Shown: positions 1-7,547, counted from the first letter of the stretch. The stretch is 31,482 nucleotides of DNA from JAUYIV01 sp035464675 (GCA_035464675.1 DATHSA010000067.1:1-31482), one strand, 5' to 3'. Translations and numbers: made by a program. Notes: generated from the sequence alone by a model not told the origin.

Positions 1-1361
1 CTCGCCGTGAAGTGGCGGAGCCAGGGGGCCTGTTCGGTGATGCGGTACCCGCCGAGGTCCTCGGCACGGGCGGCGACCGACAGGATCACCTCGGCGACAT
101 AGTCGATGTGACTCTGGGTGTAGGTGCGCCGGGGGACGGCGAGCCGCACCAGCTCCATCGGCGCGGGCGTCTCCGAGCCGTCGTCCTGCGGCACGCCGAA
201 CATCACCGATCCGATCTCGACCCCGCGGACTCCCCCGTCGCGGTACAACTCGACGGCGAGAGACTGGGCGGGGTACTGCGAGGGCGGGATGTGCGGGAGC
301 ATCGCCCTGGCATCGATGTACACGGCGTGCCCTCCGGGTGGCCACACGATCGGGACACCGCCGTCGCGGCATTTCTCCCCCAGGTATTCGGTGCTGCGGA
401 TCCGGTACCGCAGGTATCCCTCGTCGAGGACCTCTTCGAGGCCCACGGCGATCGCCTCGAGGTCGCGGCCGGCGAGTCCACCATATGTCGGGAAGCCTTC
501 GGTGAGGATCAGCAGGTTGCGGCACCTGCCAGCGACCTCGGGATCCTTCATGGCGAGGAACCCGCCGATGTTGGCGATGGCATCCTTCTTGGCGCTGAAG
601 GTCACCCCGTCGACCAGCGAGAACATCTCCCTGGCGATCTCGCGGGGAGTGCGGTCGGCCTGACCGGATTCGCGCAGCTTGATGAACCAGGCGTTCTCGG
701 CGAACCGGGCGGCGTCCATGAAGAAGGGCAGGGAGTGGCGGTCGCAGATCTCGCGAATGCCGCGCAGGTTCTCCAACGACACCGGCTGGCCGCCCCCGGA
801 GTTGTTGGTGACCGTGACCATCACGAGCGGGATCCGGTCGGCGCCCACCTCGGCGATCGTCTGCTCCAGGGCATCGAGGTCCATGTTCCCCTTGAAGGGA
901 TGGTCCAGGCCGGGGTCGCGCCCTTCGGGGATGACCATGTCGCGGGCCTCGGCACCCTGGTACTCGACGTTGGCGCGCGTGGTGTCGAAGTGTGTGTTGT
1001 TGGGGACGACCGACCCCTCCGAGGCGACCACCGAGAACAGGATCCACTCGGCGGCGCGTCCCTGGTGGACCGGGATCACCTCGGGCAACCCGGTGAGATC
1101 CATCACGGCCTCGGCGAACCGGTAGAAGGACCGACTCCCCGCGTACGACTCGTCGCCGACCATCAACGCCGCCCACTGCTCTGCCGACATCGAGCCGGTC
1201 CCCGAGTCGGTGAGCAGGTCGATGATCACCTCGTCGGCGTGAAGTCCGAAGAGGTTGTACCCGGCTCGACGGAGCGCCGCCTCTCTCTGATCCCGGGTGG
1301 GAAAGTCGATGGCCTGGACGCTGTGGATCCTGAACGGCTCGATGATGGTGCGATAAGGCAT
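1..1361 (-). CDS. tnaA: Tryptophanase (beta-eliminating lyase), C-terminus cut by window edge
   Basis: PLP-dependent lyase that splits tryptophan into indole, pyruvate and ammonia; cytosolic. The reading frame is open for 453 codons from ATG 1361-1359 to the left edge, so only the last few residues should be missing. The family hallmark around the PLP lysine is visible (SAKKDAIANIGGF), as is EGFPTYGGL. Tryptophanase and tyrosine phenol-lyase are close relatives. Here the segment GVRGVEIGS has Ile where tyrosine phenol-lyase has its substrate-binding Arg (SMERG), and the end reads LRHFTA with the His typical of tryptophanase (Phe in tyrosine phenol-lyase). Both favour tryptophanase. An AGGAG five bases before the ATG supports the start, and a TAGGTT -10-like box lies upstream. 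It diverges from the LOG gene. Fold and family are near certain; substrate is inferred from these residues. Confidence 0.9.
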   Translation of the reverse strand, partial: MPYRTIIEPFRIHSVQAIDFPTRDQREAALRRAGYNLFGLHADEVIIDLLTDSGTGSMSAEQWAALMVGDESYAGSRSFYRFAEAVMDLTGLPEVIPVHQGRAAEWILFSVVASEGSVVPNNTHFDTTRANVEYQGAEARDMVIPEGRDPGLDHPFKGNMDLDALEQTIAEVGADRIPLVMVTVTNNSGGGQPVSLENLRGIREICDRHSLPFFMDAARFAENAWFIKLRESGQADRTPREIAREMFSLVDGVTFSAKKDAIANIGGFLAMKDPEVAGRCRNLLILTEGFPTYGGLAGRDLEAIAVGLEEVLDEGYLRYRIRSTEYLGEKCRDGGVPIVWPPGGHAVYIDARAMLPHIPPSQYPAQSLAVELYRDGGVRGVEIGSVMFGVPQDDGSETPAPMELVRLAVPRRTYTQSHIDYVAEVILSVAARAEDLGGYRITEQAPWLRHFTA

Positions 1362-1382
1362 ATGGGCTCCTGGTCGACGTGA

Positions 1383-1388
1383 AACCTA
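1383..1388 (-). promoter_or_regulatory. Candidate -10 box of the tryptophanase gene
   Basis: TAGGTT read on the minus strand. A start site about 7 bases downstream would give a short leader of roughly 15 bases carrying the AGGAG. No convincing -35 is visible. Confidence 0.35.
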
Positions 1389-1448
1389 CCTCTCTCGCCG
1401 AGGGGGCCAGACGTACGGAGCATCCTCCTCCGGTGCCGGACGCCCGCA

Positions 1449-1490
1449 GGTCCGCGGGGGAGGGACGGCGGACCCCGCCCGGCGGTCCGC
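1449..1490. promoter_or_regulatory. Three 7-bp half-sites between divergent tnaA and LOG genes
   Basis: GGTCCGC (1449-1455), its inverse GCGGACC (1468-1474) and again GGTCCGC (1484-1490) lie just upstream of the LOG promoter. This could be a regulator-binding site shared by the two divergent genes. In such GC-rich DNA, chance repeats are possible. Confidence 0.3.
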
Positions 1491-1497
1491 GGCCGCG

Positions 1498-1524
1498 TTG
1501 ACCGGCGGCGTTCCTCGGTACGCT
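1498..1524 (+). promoter_or_regulatory. Promoter of the LOG-family gene (leaderless)
   Basis: TTGACC (1498-1503) and TACGCT (1519-1524) are separated by 15 bases. The ATG at 1531 begins six bases after the -10 box, so transcription would start at or next to the start codon. Confidence 0.5.
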
Positions 1525-1530
1525 CCCGGC

Positions 1531-2073
1531 ATGCGGACCGTCATCGCCGTGTTCGGGGCTTCGGCGTCGGAGCCGGGGGATGGCCTGTACGAACAGGCGA
1601 TGGCCTGCGGACGACAGCTCGCCGACGCCGGGTACGCCGTCGCGACCGGCGGGTACGGCGGGGTCATGGAGGCGGTCTCCCGCGGCGCCCACGAAGCGAA
1701 CGGACGAGTGATCGGCGTGACCGCGCCGGGCACCTTCCCGGACCGGTCGGGGGCCAACGAGTTCGTCACCGAGGAGTCCCAGGCTGCCCACCTGGTGGAG
1801 CGCATCCACGAACTGACCGACGTCTCCTCGGGGAGCATCACGCTCCCCGGCAGCCTGGGCACCCTTGCGGAGCTGGCGATCGCCTGGAATCTCGCCTACG
1901 TGGCCCGCTTCAGCGGGTCCCTGCCAAAGCCGGTGGTGGTGGTCGGCGAGCGCTGGCAGGAGATCATCGACTTCCTCGGCGAGCATCTCGGCGCCGACAC
2001 GGACTTGATCACCACGGTCCCGCACGTCGAGGCGGCCGTGGAGGCGATCAGGCGGCGGGTGCCGCCCGGTTAG
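1531..2073 (+). CDS. LOG-family (lysine-decarboxylase-like) nucleotide phosphoribohydrolase
   Basis: 180-residue Rossmann-like protein of the family once annotated as lysine decarboxylase and now known to include cytokinin riboside 5'-monophosphate phosphoribohydrolases, which release a base from a nucleoside monophosphate. Visible landmarks are the N-terminal strand TVIAVFGAS, the TGGYGGVMEAVSRGA loop and the catalytic-loop equivalent PGSLGTLAE. The usual form is PGGxGTxxE, so the second Gly is Ser here, while the Thr and Glu are kept. The ATG at 1531 is preferred over TTG 1498 because residues before it do not match the family and a -10 box ends six bases upstream. It converges on the lipoprotein gene at 2149. 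The exact substrate cannot be told. Confidence 0.8.
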   Translation: MRTVIAVFGASASEPGDGLYEQAMACGRQLADAGYAVATGGYGGVMEAVSRGAHEANGRVIGVTAPGTFPDRSGANEFVTEESQAAHLVERIHELTDVSSGSITLPGSLGTLAELAIAWNLAYVARFSGSLPKPVVVVGERWQEIIDFLGEHLGADTDLITTVPHVEAAVEAIRRRVPPG

Positions 2074-2074
2074 G

Positions 2075-2144
2075 GTCGCTCGTCGCCGGTCCCCGACTCC
2101 CGTGACGAAGGGCTGGTGGCAACCGACGGACGACGGGTGATGGG
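2075..2144. repeat. Degenerate heptamer-phased repeats, two opposed blocks
   Basis: Directly after the LOG stop, four 7-base units read GTCGCTC, GTCGCCG, GTCCCCG, ACTCCCG (2075-2102). A second block in the opposite sense reads CGACGGA, CGACGGG, TGATGGG (2124-2144). The units are degenerate, so this is a weaker member of the heptamer family seen better at 5938-6017, 19746-19801 and 20819-20853. Confidence 0.4.
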
Positions 2145-2148
2145 ATGG

Positions 2149-2511
2149 CTACTCGGGCGCCAGGCAGACCAGCCAGACCACCCGCTCCTCGAGCAAGCCA
2201 GGACGGTTCTCCTTCTCGACCATCGTGATGCCCAGCTGGACGCGTTGGCCCCGGCCGAGGCATGACACCGGAGGCTCGGTCCACGGTCCCTCGCCGACGC
2301 GCCAGACCGCCTGGGTGACGTCGTAGGCCTCGCCCGCCGCAGCGTCGCGGTCGGTGCTGAAGCCGATCGAGAGGCTTGCCCCGGTCTCCTCCACGATGAC
2401 CGCGTATCCGGTCTTGGTCTCGACGTCGAGAGATGCCGGGCCGGTGTCGCCACCGCACGCGGCGGCGACGAGACCCAAGACGATCAGGCCCAGAACGGTC
2501 GGTCGTCGCAT
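2149..2511 (-). CDS. Small secreted lipoprotein, function unknown
   Basis: 120-residue protein starting MRRPTVLG with a hydrophobic signal segment and a lipobox (LVAAAC) at about residues 14-19, so it should be lipid-anchored on the outer face of the membrane. The mature part is short, with predicted beta-rich character and two further Cys (SCLG, VCLAPE) that could pair. No family was recognised. A longer frame exists upstream, but the ATG at 2511 places the signal peptide at the N-terminus and has TAGCCT ending eight bases before it. It diverges from the HerA-like ATPase. Confidence 0.65.
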   Translation of the reverse strand: MRRPTVLGLIVLGLVAAACGGDTGPASLDVETKTGYAVIVEETGASLSIGFSTDRDAAAGEAYDVTQAVWRVGEGPWTEPPVSCLGRGQRVQLGITMVEKENRPGLLEERVVWLVCLAPE

Positions 2512-2519
2512 GATCGCCG

Positions 2520-2525
2520 AGGCTA
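2520..2525 (-). promoter_or_regulatory. -10 box of lipoprotein gene (leaderless)
   Basis: TAGCCT on the minus strand ends eight bases before ATG 2511, the spacing expected when transcription starts at the start codon. Confidence 0.45.
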
Positions 2526-2572
2526 GTGCCACGGTCCCGCATCTCCGGTGCTGTGGCCGCCGATCGCCTCCG

Positions 2573-2578
2573 TAGACT
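2573..2578 (+). promoter_or_regulatory. -10 box of HerA-like ATPase gene (leaderless)
   Basis: TAGACT ends six bases before ATG 2585. There is no ribosome-binding site between the box and the start codon. Confidence 0.5.
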
Positions 2579-2584
2579 CGGCTC

Positions 2585-4939
2585 ATGGCCGCAGACCGCT
2601 TCCACCTCGGCGGGGACATCGAGCCGGCGTCCGGTGAGCGGACCGGCGACGACACCACGTACGACGCCGGGGATCTCACCACCCACGGCGTGATCGTGGG
2701 CATGACGGGGTCCGGCAAGACCGGTCTGGGCATCATCTACCTGGAGGAGGCGCTGCGGGCTGGGATCCCGGCGTTGATACTCGACCCCAAGGGCGACATG
2801 ACCAACCTCCTTCTCACCTTCCCCGACCTCGCTCCCGCGGACTTCGAGCCATGGGTGGACCGGGCCGAGGCCGAGCGGGAGGGCATCACGGTCGAGGCGC
2901 TCGCCGAGAAGACGGCAGAGTTGTGGAAGAGCGGATTGGCCTCCTGGGATCTCGACGGCAGCGACATCGGCTCACTGCGGGGCTCCGCCGGGTTCACGAT
3001 CTACACACCGGGATCGTCGGCCGGCGTGCCGATGAACGTGCTCGGGTCGCTGGCCTCACCCGATGTGGATTGGGACTCCGATGCCGAAACCGCCCGCGAC
3101 GAGATCGAGGGCCTCGTCTCGGGAATCCTCGCCCTCGTCGGAGTCGATGCCGATCCGCTTGCCGGGCGTGAGCACATCCTGCTGTCCAACCTCGTCGAGC
3201 AGGCGTGGCGCGACGGAGACGACCTCACCATCGAAGACCTGATCGCCCGGGTCCATCTGCCACCGATGCGGAAGCTCGGTGTGTTCGAGATGGACGCCTT
3301 CTTCCCCGAGAAGGACCGCCTGGCGCTGGCCATGCGCCTCAACACGCTGGTGGCATCGCCCTCGTTCGCGGAGTGGCGTTCGGGCCCGCCGCTCGACCCC
3401 GAACGCCTGCTGTGGGCCGAGGACGGCACGCCGCAGGCGTCGATCGTCTACCTGGCACACCTCTCCGACGACCAGCGCCAGTTCGTGGTGACGACGATCC
3501 TCGGCCGACTGGTCACGTGGATGCGCTCGCAACCCGGGTCGAGCGACCTGCGTGCGATGGTCTACATGGACGAGGTCTTCGGATTCGTCCCGCCGTCGGC
3601 GATGCCGCCGGCCAAGAAGCCGATCCTGACCCTCATGAAGCAGGCACGGGCCTTCGGCATCGGGATGCTGCTGTCGACTCAGAACCCGGTCGACCTCGAT
3701 TACAAAGCCATGTCGAACGCCGGGACCTGGCTGATCGGCCGCCTGCAGACCGAACGCGACAAGGCCCGCATCCTCGAGGCTCTGGAGACGGCGAGCGGTG
3801 ACGCCGATGTGTCGGCGCTCGACAAGGTCATCTCCGGGCTCGGCAAGCGCCAGTTCCTCCTCCACACGACGCGAGGCTCGAAGCCCCGGGTGTTCACGAC
3901 CCGCTGGGCGATGTCCTATCTACGGGGTCCACTCACCCGGGACGAGGTCGCCCGGCTGGTCGGCAGCGACGAGCGCAAGGAGATCAGGAGCCCCGCACCC
4001 CAGAATGCGACCTCGTCGGGCGACAGCACGCCTCTGGCACCACAGACCGCGCCGGGAACACCGGTGAGGTACCTCGACCCGGCTGCGGAGTGGGCGGCGG
4101 AGATCGGGGCACGTCGCGGCTCGACCAGGTATGCCCCTGGTATGGCGATCCGGGTGCACCTCACGTTCGACGACACGAGGGCCGGCGTCGATCACGACGA
4201 GGAGTGGGAGGCAGTGTTCTTCCCACTGACCGAGCCCCTGGATCCGTCGACGGCGATCGCTGTCGACCACGACGAGCGCGACTTCCTCGCCGAACCTCAG
4301 GGCGACGCCGAGTACATGGTCCCCGACGCGCCGATCGGTGAGTCCGGATACTTCTCGGACGCAGCAAAGGCGATCCAGTCGCATCTCCACCGGGTGCGCT
4401 CCGTGGAGGTGTTCCGCAACCCGGCCCTCAAGCTCTACGGGCGTGTCGGCGAATCCCGGGACGAATTCGTGAACCGCTGCGAGGACGCGGCCGAGCGGGC
4501 TGTCGACGAGCAGATCGCCAAGCTACGCGACAGGTACGCAACCCGCATCGAAAGAGCCCGTGACGAGATCGTTGCCGCCGATCGGAAGGTCCAAGAGGCG
4601 CGGCTCGACGTCGAGACCCGCCGGCAGGAGGAGCTGGCATCGGGTGCGGGGACCCTCATCGGCGTCCTGTTGGGCAATCGACGCCCGTCTTCGATGTCCA
4701 CCGCGGCGTCGAAGCGGTCGATGACCCGCAAGGCGGAGCAGCGGCTCAGCTCCGCCGAAGCCAGGATGACGAAGGAGACGGAGGACGTGGAGCAGCTCGA
4801 AGCGGACCTGGAACGGGAGTTCGGCGAGATCCAGGCCGAGTGGCGCGAGAAGGCCGAAGCCATCGAGACGCTCGACATCGACCTGGAGAAGACCGATATC
4901 CACGTGGAGGATCCGATTCTGGTGTGGATACCGGTCTGA
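2585..4939 (+). CDS. HerA-like P-loop ATPase with C-terminal coiled coil
   Basis: 784-residue protein of the HerA/FtsK-type ATPase superfamily (DUF87/DUF853-like). The Walker A motif GMTGSGKT is at residues 39-46, followed by LILDPKGDMTN, and the Walker B-like MVYMDEVFGF lies near residue 325-330. The segment LLSTQNPVDLDYKAMSN matches the sensor region of HerA-type ATPases that pump DNA or extract proteins. Residues from about 640 to 760 are rich in Glu, Arg, Lys and Ala, reading as a long coiled coil broken near 685 by a Gly-rich hydrophobic patch (GAGTLIGVLLG). No partner nuclease such as NurA is next to it. The following genes are two small paralogues of unknown role. ATPase class is certain; substrate (DNA or protein) is not. 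Confidence 0.8.
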   Translation: MAADRFHLGGDIEPASGERTGDDTTYDAGDLTTHGVIVGMTGSGKTGLGIIYLEEALRAGIPALILDPKGDMTNLLLTFPDLAPADFEPWVDRAEAEREGITVEALAEKTAELWKSGLASWDLDGSDIGSLRGSAGFTIYTPGSSAGVPMNVLGSLASPDVDWDSDAETARDEIEGLVSGILALVGVDADPLAGREHILLSNLVEQAWRDGDDLTIEDLIARVHLPPMRKLGVFEMDAFFPEKDRLALAMRLNTLVASPSFAEWRSGPPLDPERLLWAEDGTPQASIVYLAHLSDDQRQFVVTTILGRLVTWMRSQPGSSDLRAMVYMDEVFGFVPPSAMPPAKKPILTLMKQARAFGIGMLLSTQNPVDLDYKAMSNAGTWLIGRLQTERDKARILEALETASGDADVSALDKVISGLGKRQFLLHTTRGSKPRVFTTRWAMSYLRGPLTRDEVARLVGSDERKEIRSPAPQNATSSGDSTPLAPQTAPGTPVRYLDPAAEWAAEIGARRGSTRYAPGMAIRVHLTFDDTRAGVDHDEEWEAVFFPLTEPLDPSTAIAVDHDERDFLAEPQGDAEYMVPDAPIGESGYFSDAAKAIQSHLHRVRSVEVFRNPALKLYGRVGESRDEFVNRCEDAAERAVDEQIAKLRDRYATRIERARDEIVAADRKVQEARLDVETRRQEELASGAGTLIGVLLGNRRPSSMSTAASKRSMTRKAEQRLSSAEARMTKETEDVEQLEADLEREFGEIQAEWREKAEAIETLDIDLEKTDIHVEDPILVWIPV

Positions 4940-4940
4940 G

Positions 4941-5031
4941 AGCCACCAGCCACCAGCAAGATCGCTCCACACGGCGCGATCGCATCGACCATTTCGGGCT
5001 GGAAGCCGGGGACTGGAAGCTGGAGGCTTGT
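4941..5031. repeat. Opposed heptamer arrays flanking a hairpin core
   Basis: After the ATPase stop comes AGCCACC twice (4941-4954). A core holds the inverted repeat GATCGC (4960-4965)/GCGATC (4976-4981). Then five 7-base units read GGCTGGA, AGCCGGG, GACTGGA, AGCTGGA, GGCTTGT (4997-5031). The left block is the right block's consensus on the other strand (ACCAGCC against RGCTGGA). The central hairpin may also end the ATPase transcript. Confidence 0.6.
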
Positions 5032-5066
5032 CTAAACCCGTTCGCGGAAACTGCCGAATACGCAGC

Positions 5067-5471
5067 ATGACCGCGTCTGTGACCCCGATCCACACCGCCA
5101 CGGCACGCGTGGCGCTGCTCCGTGTCGACGAGTCGACCGAGGAGCACCGCGCCGAGGTACGGGTGATCCTCATGTGGGATGGCGAACAACACGTCGGCGA
5201 GTCGGCCGGTGAGCCCGGAGCCGGCTCGCGATCCCGGCTCGTCGCCGCCGCGACGCTTCGCGCGATCGAGTCGGTGGATGACTTCGACTACCGCCTCGTC
5301 GACGCATCGACCACCAGGTCGGGAGGGTCCGACATCGCGCTGGTGGTCGTGACGGAGCCGGATATCGAGCGTGCACTCGTCGGCACCGCGGTGATCGATG
5401 CCGACAACCGTCAGGTGGCGTTCGCCAGGGCCACCCTCGACGCGGTGAACCGCAGCCTCGGCAAGAGCTGA
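5067..5471 (+). CDS. 134-residue protein, first of a tandem paralogue pair
   Basis: Function not recognised. The 134-residue product looks like one alpha/beta domain: a strand RAEVRVILMWDG, a loop rich in Gly and Ser (GEPGAGSRSRLVAAATLRAI) leading into a helix, a strand DIALVVVTE, and a closing helix VAFARATLDAVNRSL. The pattern of strand, Gly loop, helix and a final A-x-x-A-x-N-R helix faintly recalls the regulatory domain of 2-isopropylmalate synthase; this is a loose resemblance, not an assignment. The next gene encodes a protein of identical length that aligns along its whole length, so the pair arose by duplication. The ATG at 5067 is chosen because the product then matches its paralogue in length. 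Repeats lie immediately upstream. Confidence 0.6.
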   Translation: MTASVTPIHTATARVALLRVDESTEEHRAEVRVILMWDGEQHVGESAGEPGAGSRSRLVAAATLRAIESVDDFDYRLVDASTTRSGGSDIALVVVTEPDIERALVGTAVIDADNRQVAFARATLDAVNRSLGKS

Positions 5472-5503
5472 CCATCGTCGAGGTCCTCGATCGGTGCGAC
5501 ATC

Positions 5504-5908
5504 GTGGCGCGCGCGATGCCGCTACTCTCCGATGCGGTGGACGCACGCCCCAACATCGTGTCGATCGACGACGATGTAGACGGTGAGGATGCTCGGGTCA
5601 CCGTGACACTGGGCTGGGCAGAGAAGGACTGGCACGGCCAGGCCGTCGGATCGGCGTCGCAGCGGCCCCGGCTCGCCGGGGAAGCGACGCTCGACGCCGT
5701 CACCCGCATCGCGACGAACGCACCCGCGCTCGAGTTGCTGGCGCTCGCCACCACCGACCTGGGCTCGGCCCGGGTGGCGCTCGCCCAGGTTCGCTACGGA
5801 CTTCAGATACTGGTCGGCAGCGCAATCCAGGGGGAGGTCGACGATCGCCTCGCTGCGGCGCGAGCGGTGATGGATGCCATCAATCGGAGGTTGGCTGCGG
5901 TCCTGTGA
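5504..5908 (+). CDS. 134-residue protein, second of a tandem paralogue pair
   Basis: Aligns with the preceding protein throughout: ARVTVTLGW against AEVRVILMW, PRLAGEATLDAV against SRLVAAATLRAI, LVGSAIQGEVDD against LVGTAVIDADNR, and AARAVMDAINRRL against FARATLDAVNRSL. The gap after the first paralogue is 32 bases, so they probably share a transcript. The start is uncertain. GTG 5504 gives the same 134-residue length as its partner, but the frame stays open upstream past the neighbour's stop, and no ribosome-binding site is clear. ATG 5516 is an alternative. No function is proposed. The repeated duplication suggests a homo- or heterodimeric small-molecule or protein-binding module, which is a guess. 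Confidence 0.55.
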   Translation: MARAMPLLSDAVDARPNIVSIDDDVDGEDARVTVTLGWAEKDWHGQAVGSASQRPRLAGEATLDAVTRIATNAPALELLALATTDLGSARVALAQVRYGLQILVGSAIQGEVDDRLAAARAVMDAINRRLAAVL

Positions 5909-5937
5909 CGCCGTCGCCGGGTACTGCGCATGCCTTG

Positions 5938-6017
5938 GTTCCCCGTCCCCTGTTACCCGTGCGTGGCGGCGCGGAGATGGAGGCCAAACGGCGACAGGCG
6001 ACAGGCGACAGACGACC
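5938..6017. repeat. Opposed heptamer arrays between paralogue pair and CBS gene
   Basis: The left block has three units on the plus strand, GTTCCCC, GTCCCCT, GTTACCC (5938-5958), equal to GGGTAAC-AGGGGAC-GGGGAAC on the minus strand. The right block has three perfect GGCGACA units plus a diverged fourth, GACGACC (5990-6017). The two blocks face each other across about 31 bases. They fill most of the gap between two convergent genes and end two bases before the CBS gene's stop codon. Confidence 0.65.
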
Positions 6018-6018
6018 G

Positions 6019-6402
6019 CTACTCGGCCGAACCGTTGCTCACGAGCGCCCAGAGGATGTCGCGGATGCTGACGATGCCGAGCAGTTCGCCGTCTTCCATC
6101 ACAGGCATATGGCGGTAGCCCACCTCGAGAAGCCACCTGGCAGCCTCCTCGACATCCACGTCGGGTGAGAAGGTGTCGGGAGCGTCTGCCATCCAGTCGG
6201 CGACCGTGTCGGTCTCCGGATCGGCCCCTTCGGCGAGCGCCCTGACCAGATCGCGCTCGGTGATGATCCCGACGAGTTCGCGATCGACGATCACGCCGAG
6301 GCTTCCCACCCCGGCCTCCACCAACGCCTCGGCGGCGTCGCCGAGCGTCGCCTCACTGCCGATGACGGTCGCCGAGCCGCCAACGAGCGCCCCGAGCTTC
6401 AT
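6019..6402 (-). CDS. CBS-domain pair protein
   Basis: 127-residue protein made of two CBS motifs and little else, the stand-alone Bateman module that binds adenine nucleotides. The first half contains LGVIVDRELVGIITERDLVRAL and the second VGYRHMPVMEDGELLGIVSIRDI, both textbook CBS ends (G-I-hydrophobic-T/S-x-R-D). The start is ATG 6402, with AGGGAG six bases upstream; a GTG directly before it (6405) is possible. TAGCCT at 6430-6435 on the minus strand may be its own -10 box. It lies downstream of and in line with the sigma factor gene, but about 160 bases and a hairpin separate them. What it senses or regulates is not shown. Confidence 0.85.
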   Translation of the reverse strand: MKLGALVGGSATVIGSEATLGDAAEALVEAGVGSLGVIVDRELVGIITERDLVRALAEGADPETDTVADWMADAPDTFSPDVDVEEAARWLLEVGYRHMPVMEDGELLGIVSIRDILWALVSNGSAE

Positions 6403-6429
6403 CACATGCTCCCTGATCGTTCACGATTG

Positions 6430-6435
6430 AGGCTA
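6430..6435 (-). promoter_or_regulatory. Candidate -10 box for the CBS gene
   Basis: TAGCCT on the minus strand about 27 bases before the start codon. A transcript starting just downstream would include the AGGGAG ribosome-binding site. Confidence 0.35.
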
Positions 6436-6534
6436 GTGGCGTGCCGTGATGCCGCGATCGACGAGGGACCGGTCGTCGTGACGGTCTCAGGGCAGCCCCA
6501 CGACCGGGGCCTTCGTACCCTTGACGGTCGAACG

Positions 6535-6556
6535 AGCGCCGACCAATGACGGCGCT
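6535..6556 (-). terminator. Hairpin after the sigma factor gene
   Basis: AGCGCCG (6535-6541) and CGGCGCT (6550-6556) form a 7-bp stem with an 8-base loop, starting seven bases after the sigma gene's stop. There is no U-tract, which is common for terminators in GC-rich actinobacteria. Confidence 0.5.
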
Positions 6557-6562
6557 TCGACC

Positions 6563-7528
6563 TCAGACCAGATCCTGCTCGCGGATCCCGAACGAGGGGT
6601 GGCGCAACCGACACAACGCCAGCTTCTCCAACTGACGGATGCGCTCGCGAGTGAGGTTGAACTCCTCGCCGATCTCTTCGAGGGTGCGAGGCACACCATC
6701 GAGGAATCCGTAGCGAAGGGCCAGGATCCGACCCTCGCGGTCGGGAAGACGTGAGATGGACCGCCGCAGGCTGTCGGCGATGTCGCCTTCCTCGGTGACG
6801 CGCACGGGGTCGACGGCGTCCTCGTCCTCGATGAAGTCACCGAGCTGGGCGCCATCTTCACCGACGGGTTGCTCGAGCGAAACGGTGTCGGCGACGCCGA
6901 GGGCGAGCTCGACCTTGTTGACGGTGACGCCCGCCTCCTCGGCGATCTCGGCCGGCTTGGGGTCGCGGCCCAGCTCGGCCTTGAGGCTGGCCTGGGCGGC
7001 ACGCACCGCAGCGAGGGTGTCGTGGAGATGAACGGGGATGCGGACGGTCCGAGACTTGTCGGCGATCGCACGGGTGATCGCCTGGCGGATCCACCACGTG
7101 GCATAGGTGGAGAACTTGAAGCCCTTGCGCCAGTCGAACTTCTCTACGGCGCGGATCAGGCCGAGGTTCCCCTCCTGGATCAGATCGAGGAAGTCGATGC
7201 CGGAGGTGTTGGCATACCGGCGCGCGTTGGCGACCACCAGCCGGAGGTTGGCGGTGAGGAAGTCGTCCTTGGCCTGGCGGCCGAGGCGCATGAGACGCTT
7301 GAGCTCGATCTCTTCGGTCTTGCCCTTGTAGTCGCCCTCTTCGAGGCGCTTGGCGGCTTCTTCGCCGGCCTCGATCTTCTGGGCGAATTCGACCTCGAGC
7401 TCGGCAGTGAGGAGCTCGTACTCGCCGATGGCGGTGAGGTACTGACTCACCAGGTCGGTGGTCAGCCGGCCGCGCTCATCGGTGAGCTTGTTCCGGTCTC
7501 GGTCGCGCCGCGTCTTCGCAACTGCCAT
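6563..7528 (-). CDS. RNA polymerase sigma-70 factor, RpoD/HrdB-like
   Basis: 321-residue group 1 or 2 sigma factor without the long acidic N-terminal region. Region 1.2 is seen as DLVSQYLTAIGEYELLTAELEV, and region 2 contains IDFLDLIQEGNLGLIRAVEKF, followed by WRKGFKFSTYATWWIRQAI, the core-binding and -10-recognition helices. Region 3 begins RIPVHLHDTLAAV. Region 4.2 has the helix-turn-helix TLEEIGEEFNLTRERIRQLE, which reads the -35. Such complete 1.2-4.2 conservation fits a primary or principal-like sigma factor, but short HrdB paralogues look the same. The ATG at 7528 is preceded by GAGAGGA about ten bases upstream. The leader is unusually structured (see 7547-7643). The TANNNT promoters across this window would be typical targets of this kind of protein. 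Confidence 0.92.
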   Translation of the reverse strand: MAVAKTRRDRDRNKLTDERGRLTTDLVSQYLTAIGEYELLTAELEVEFAQKIEAGEEAAKRLEEGDYKGKTEEIELKRLMRLGRQAKDDFLTANLRLVVANARRYANTSGIDFLDLIQEGNLGLIRAVEKFDWRKGFKFSTYATWWIRQAITRAIADKSRTVRIPVHLHDTLAAVRAAQASLKAELGRDPKPAEIAEEAGVTVNKVELALGVADTVSLEQPVGEDGAQLGDFIEDEDAVDPVRVTEEGDIADSLRRSISRLPDREGRILALRYGFLDGVPRTLEEIGEEFNLTRERIRQLEKLALCRLRHPSFGIREQDLV

Positions 7529-7547
7529 TCGTCTTGTGTCCTCTCCC

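Noticed and set aside
12..1382. Long plus-strand open frame of 456 codons at the left end
   Set aside because: It lies exactly opposite the tryptophanase, whose motifs are unmistakable. The plus-strand product has no family features and is an effect of high GC.
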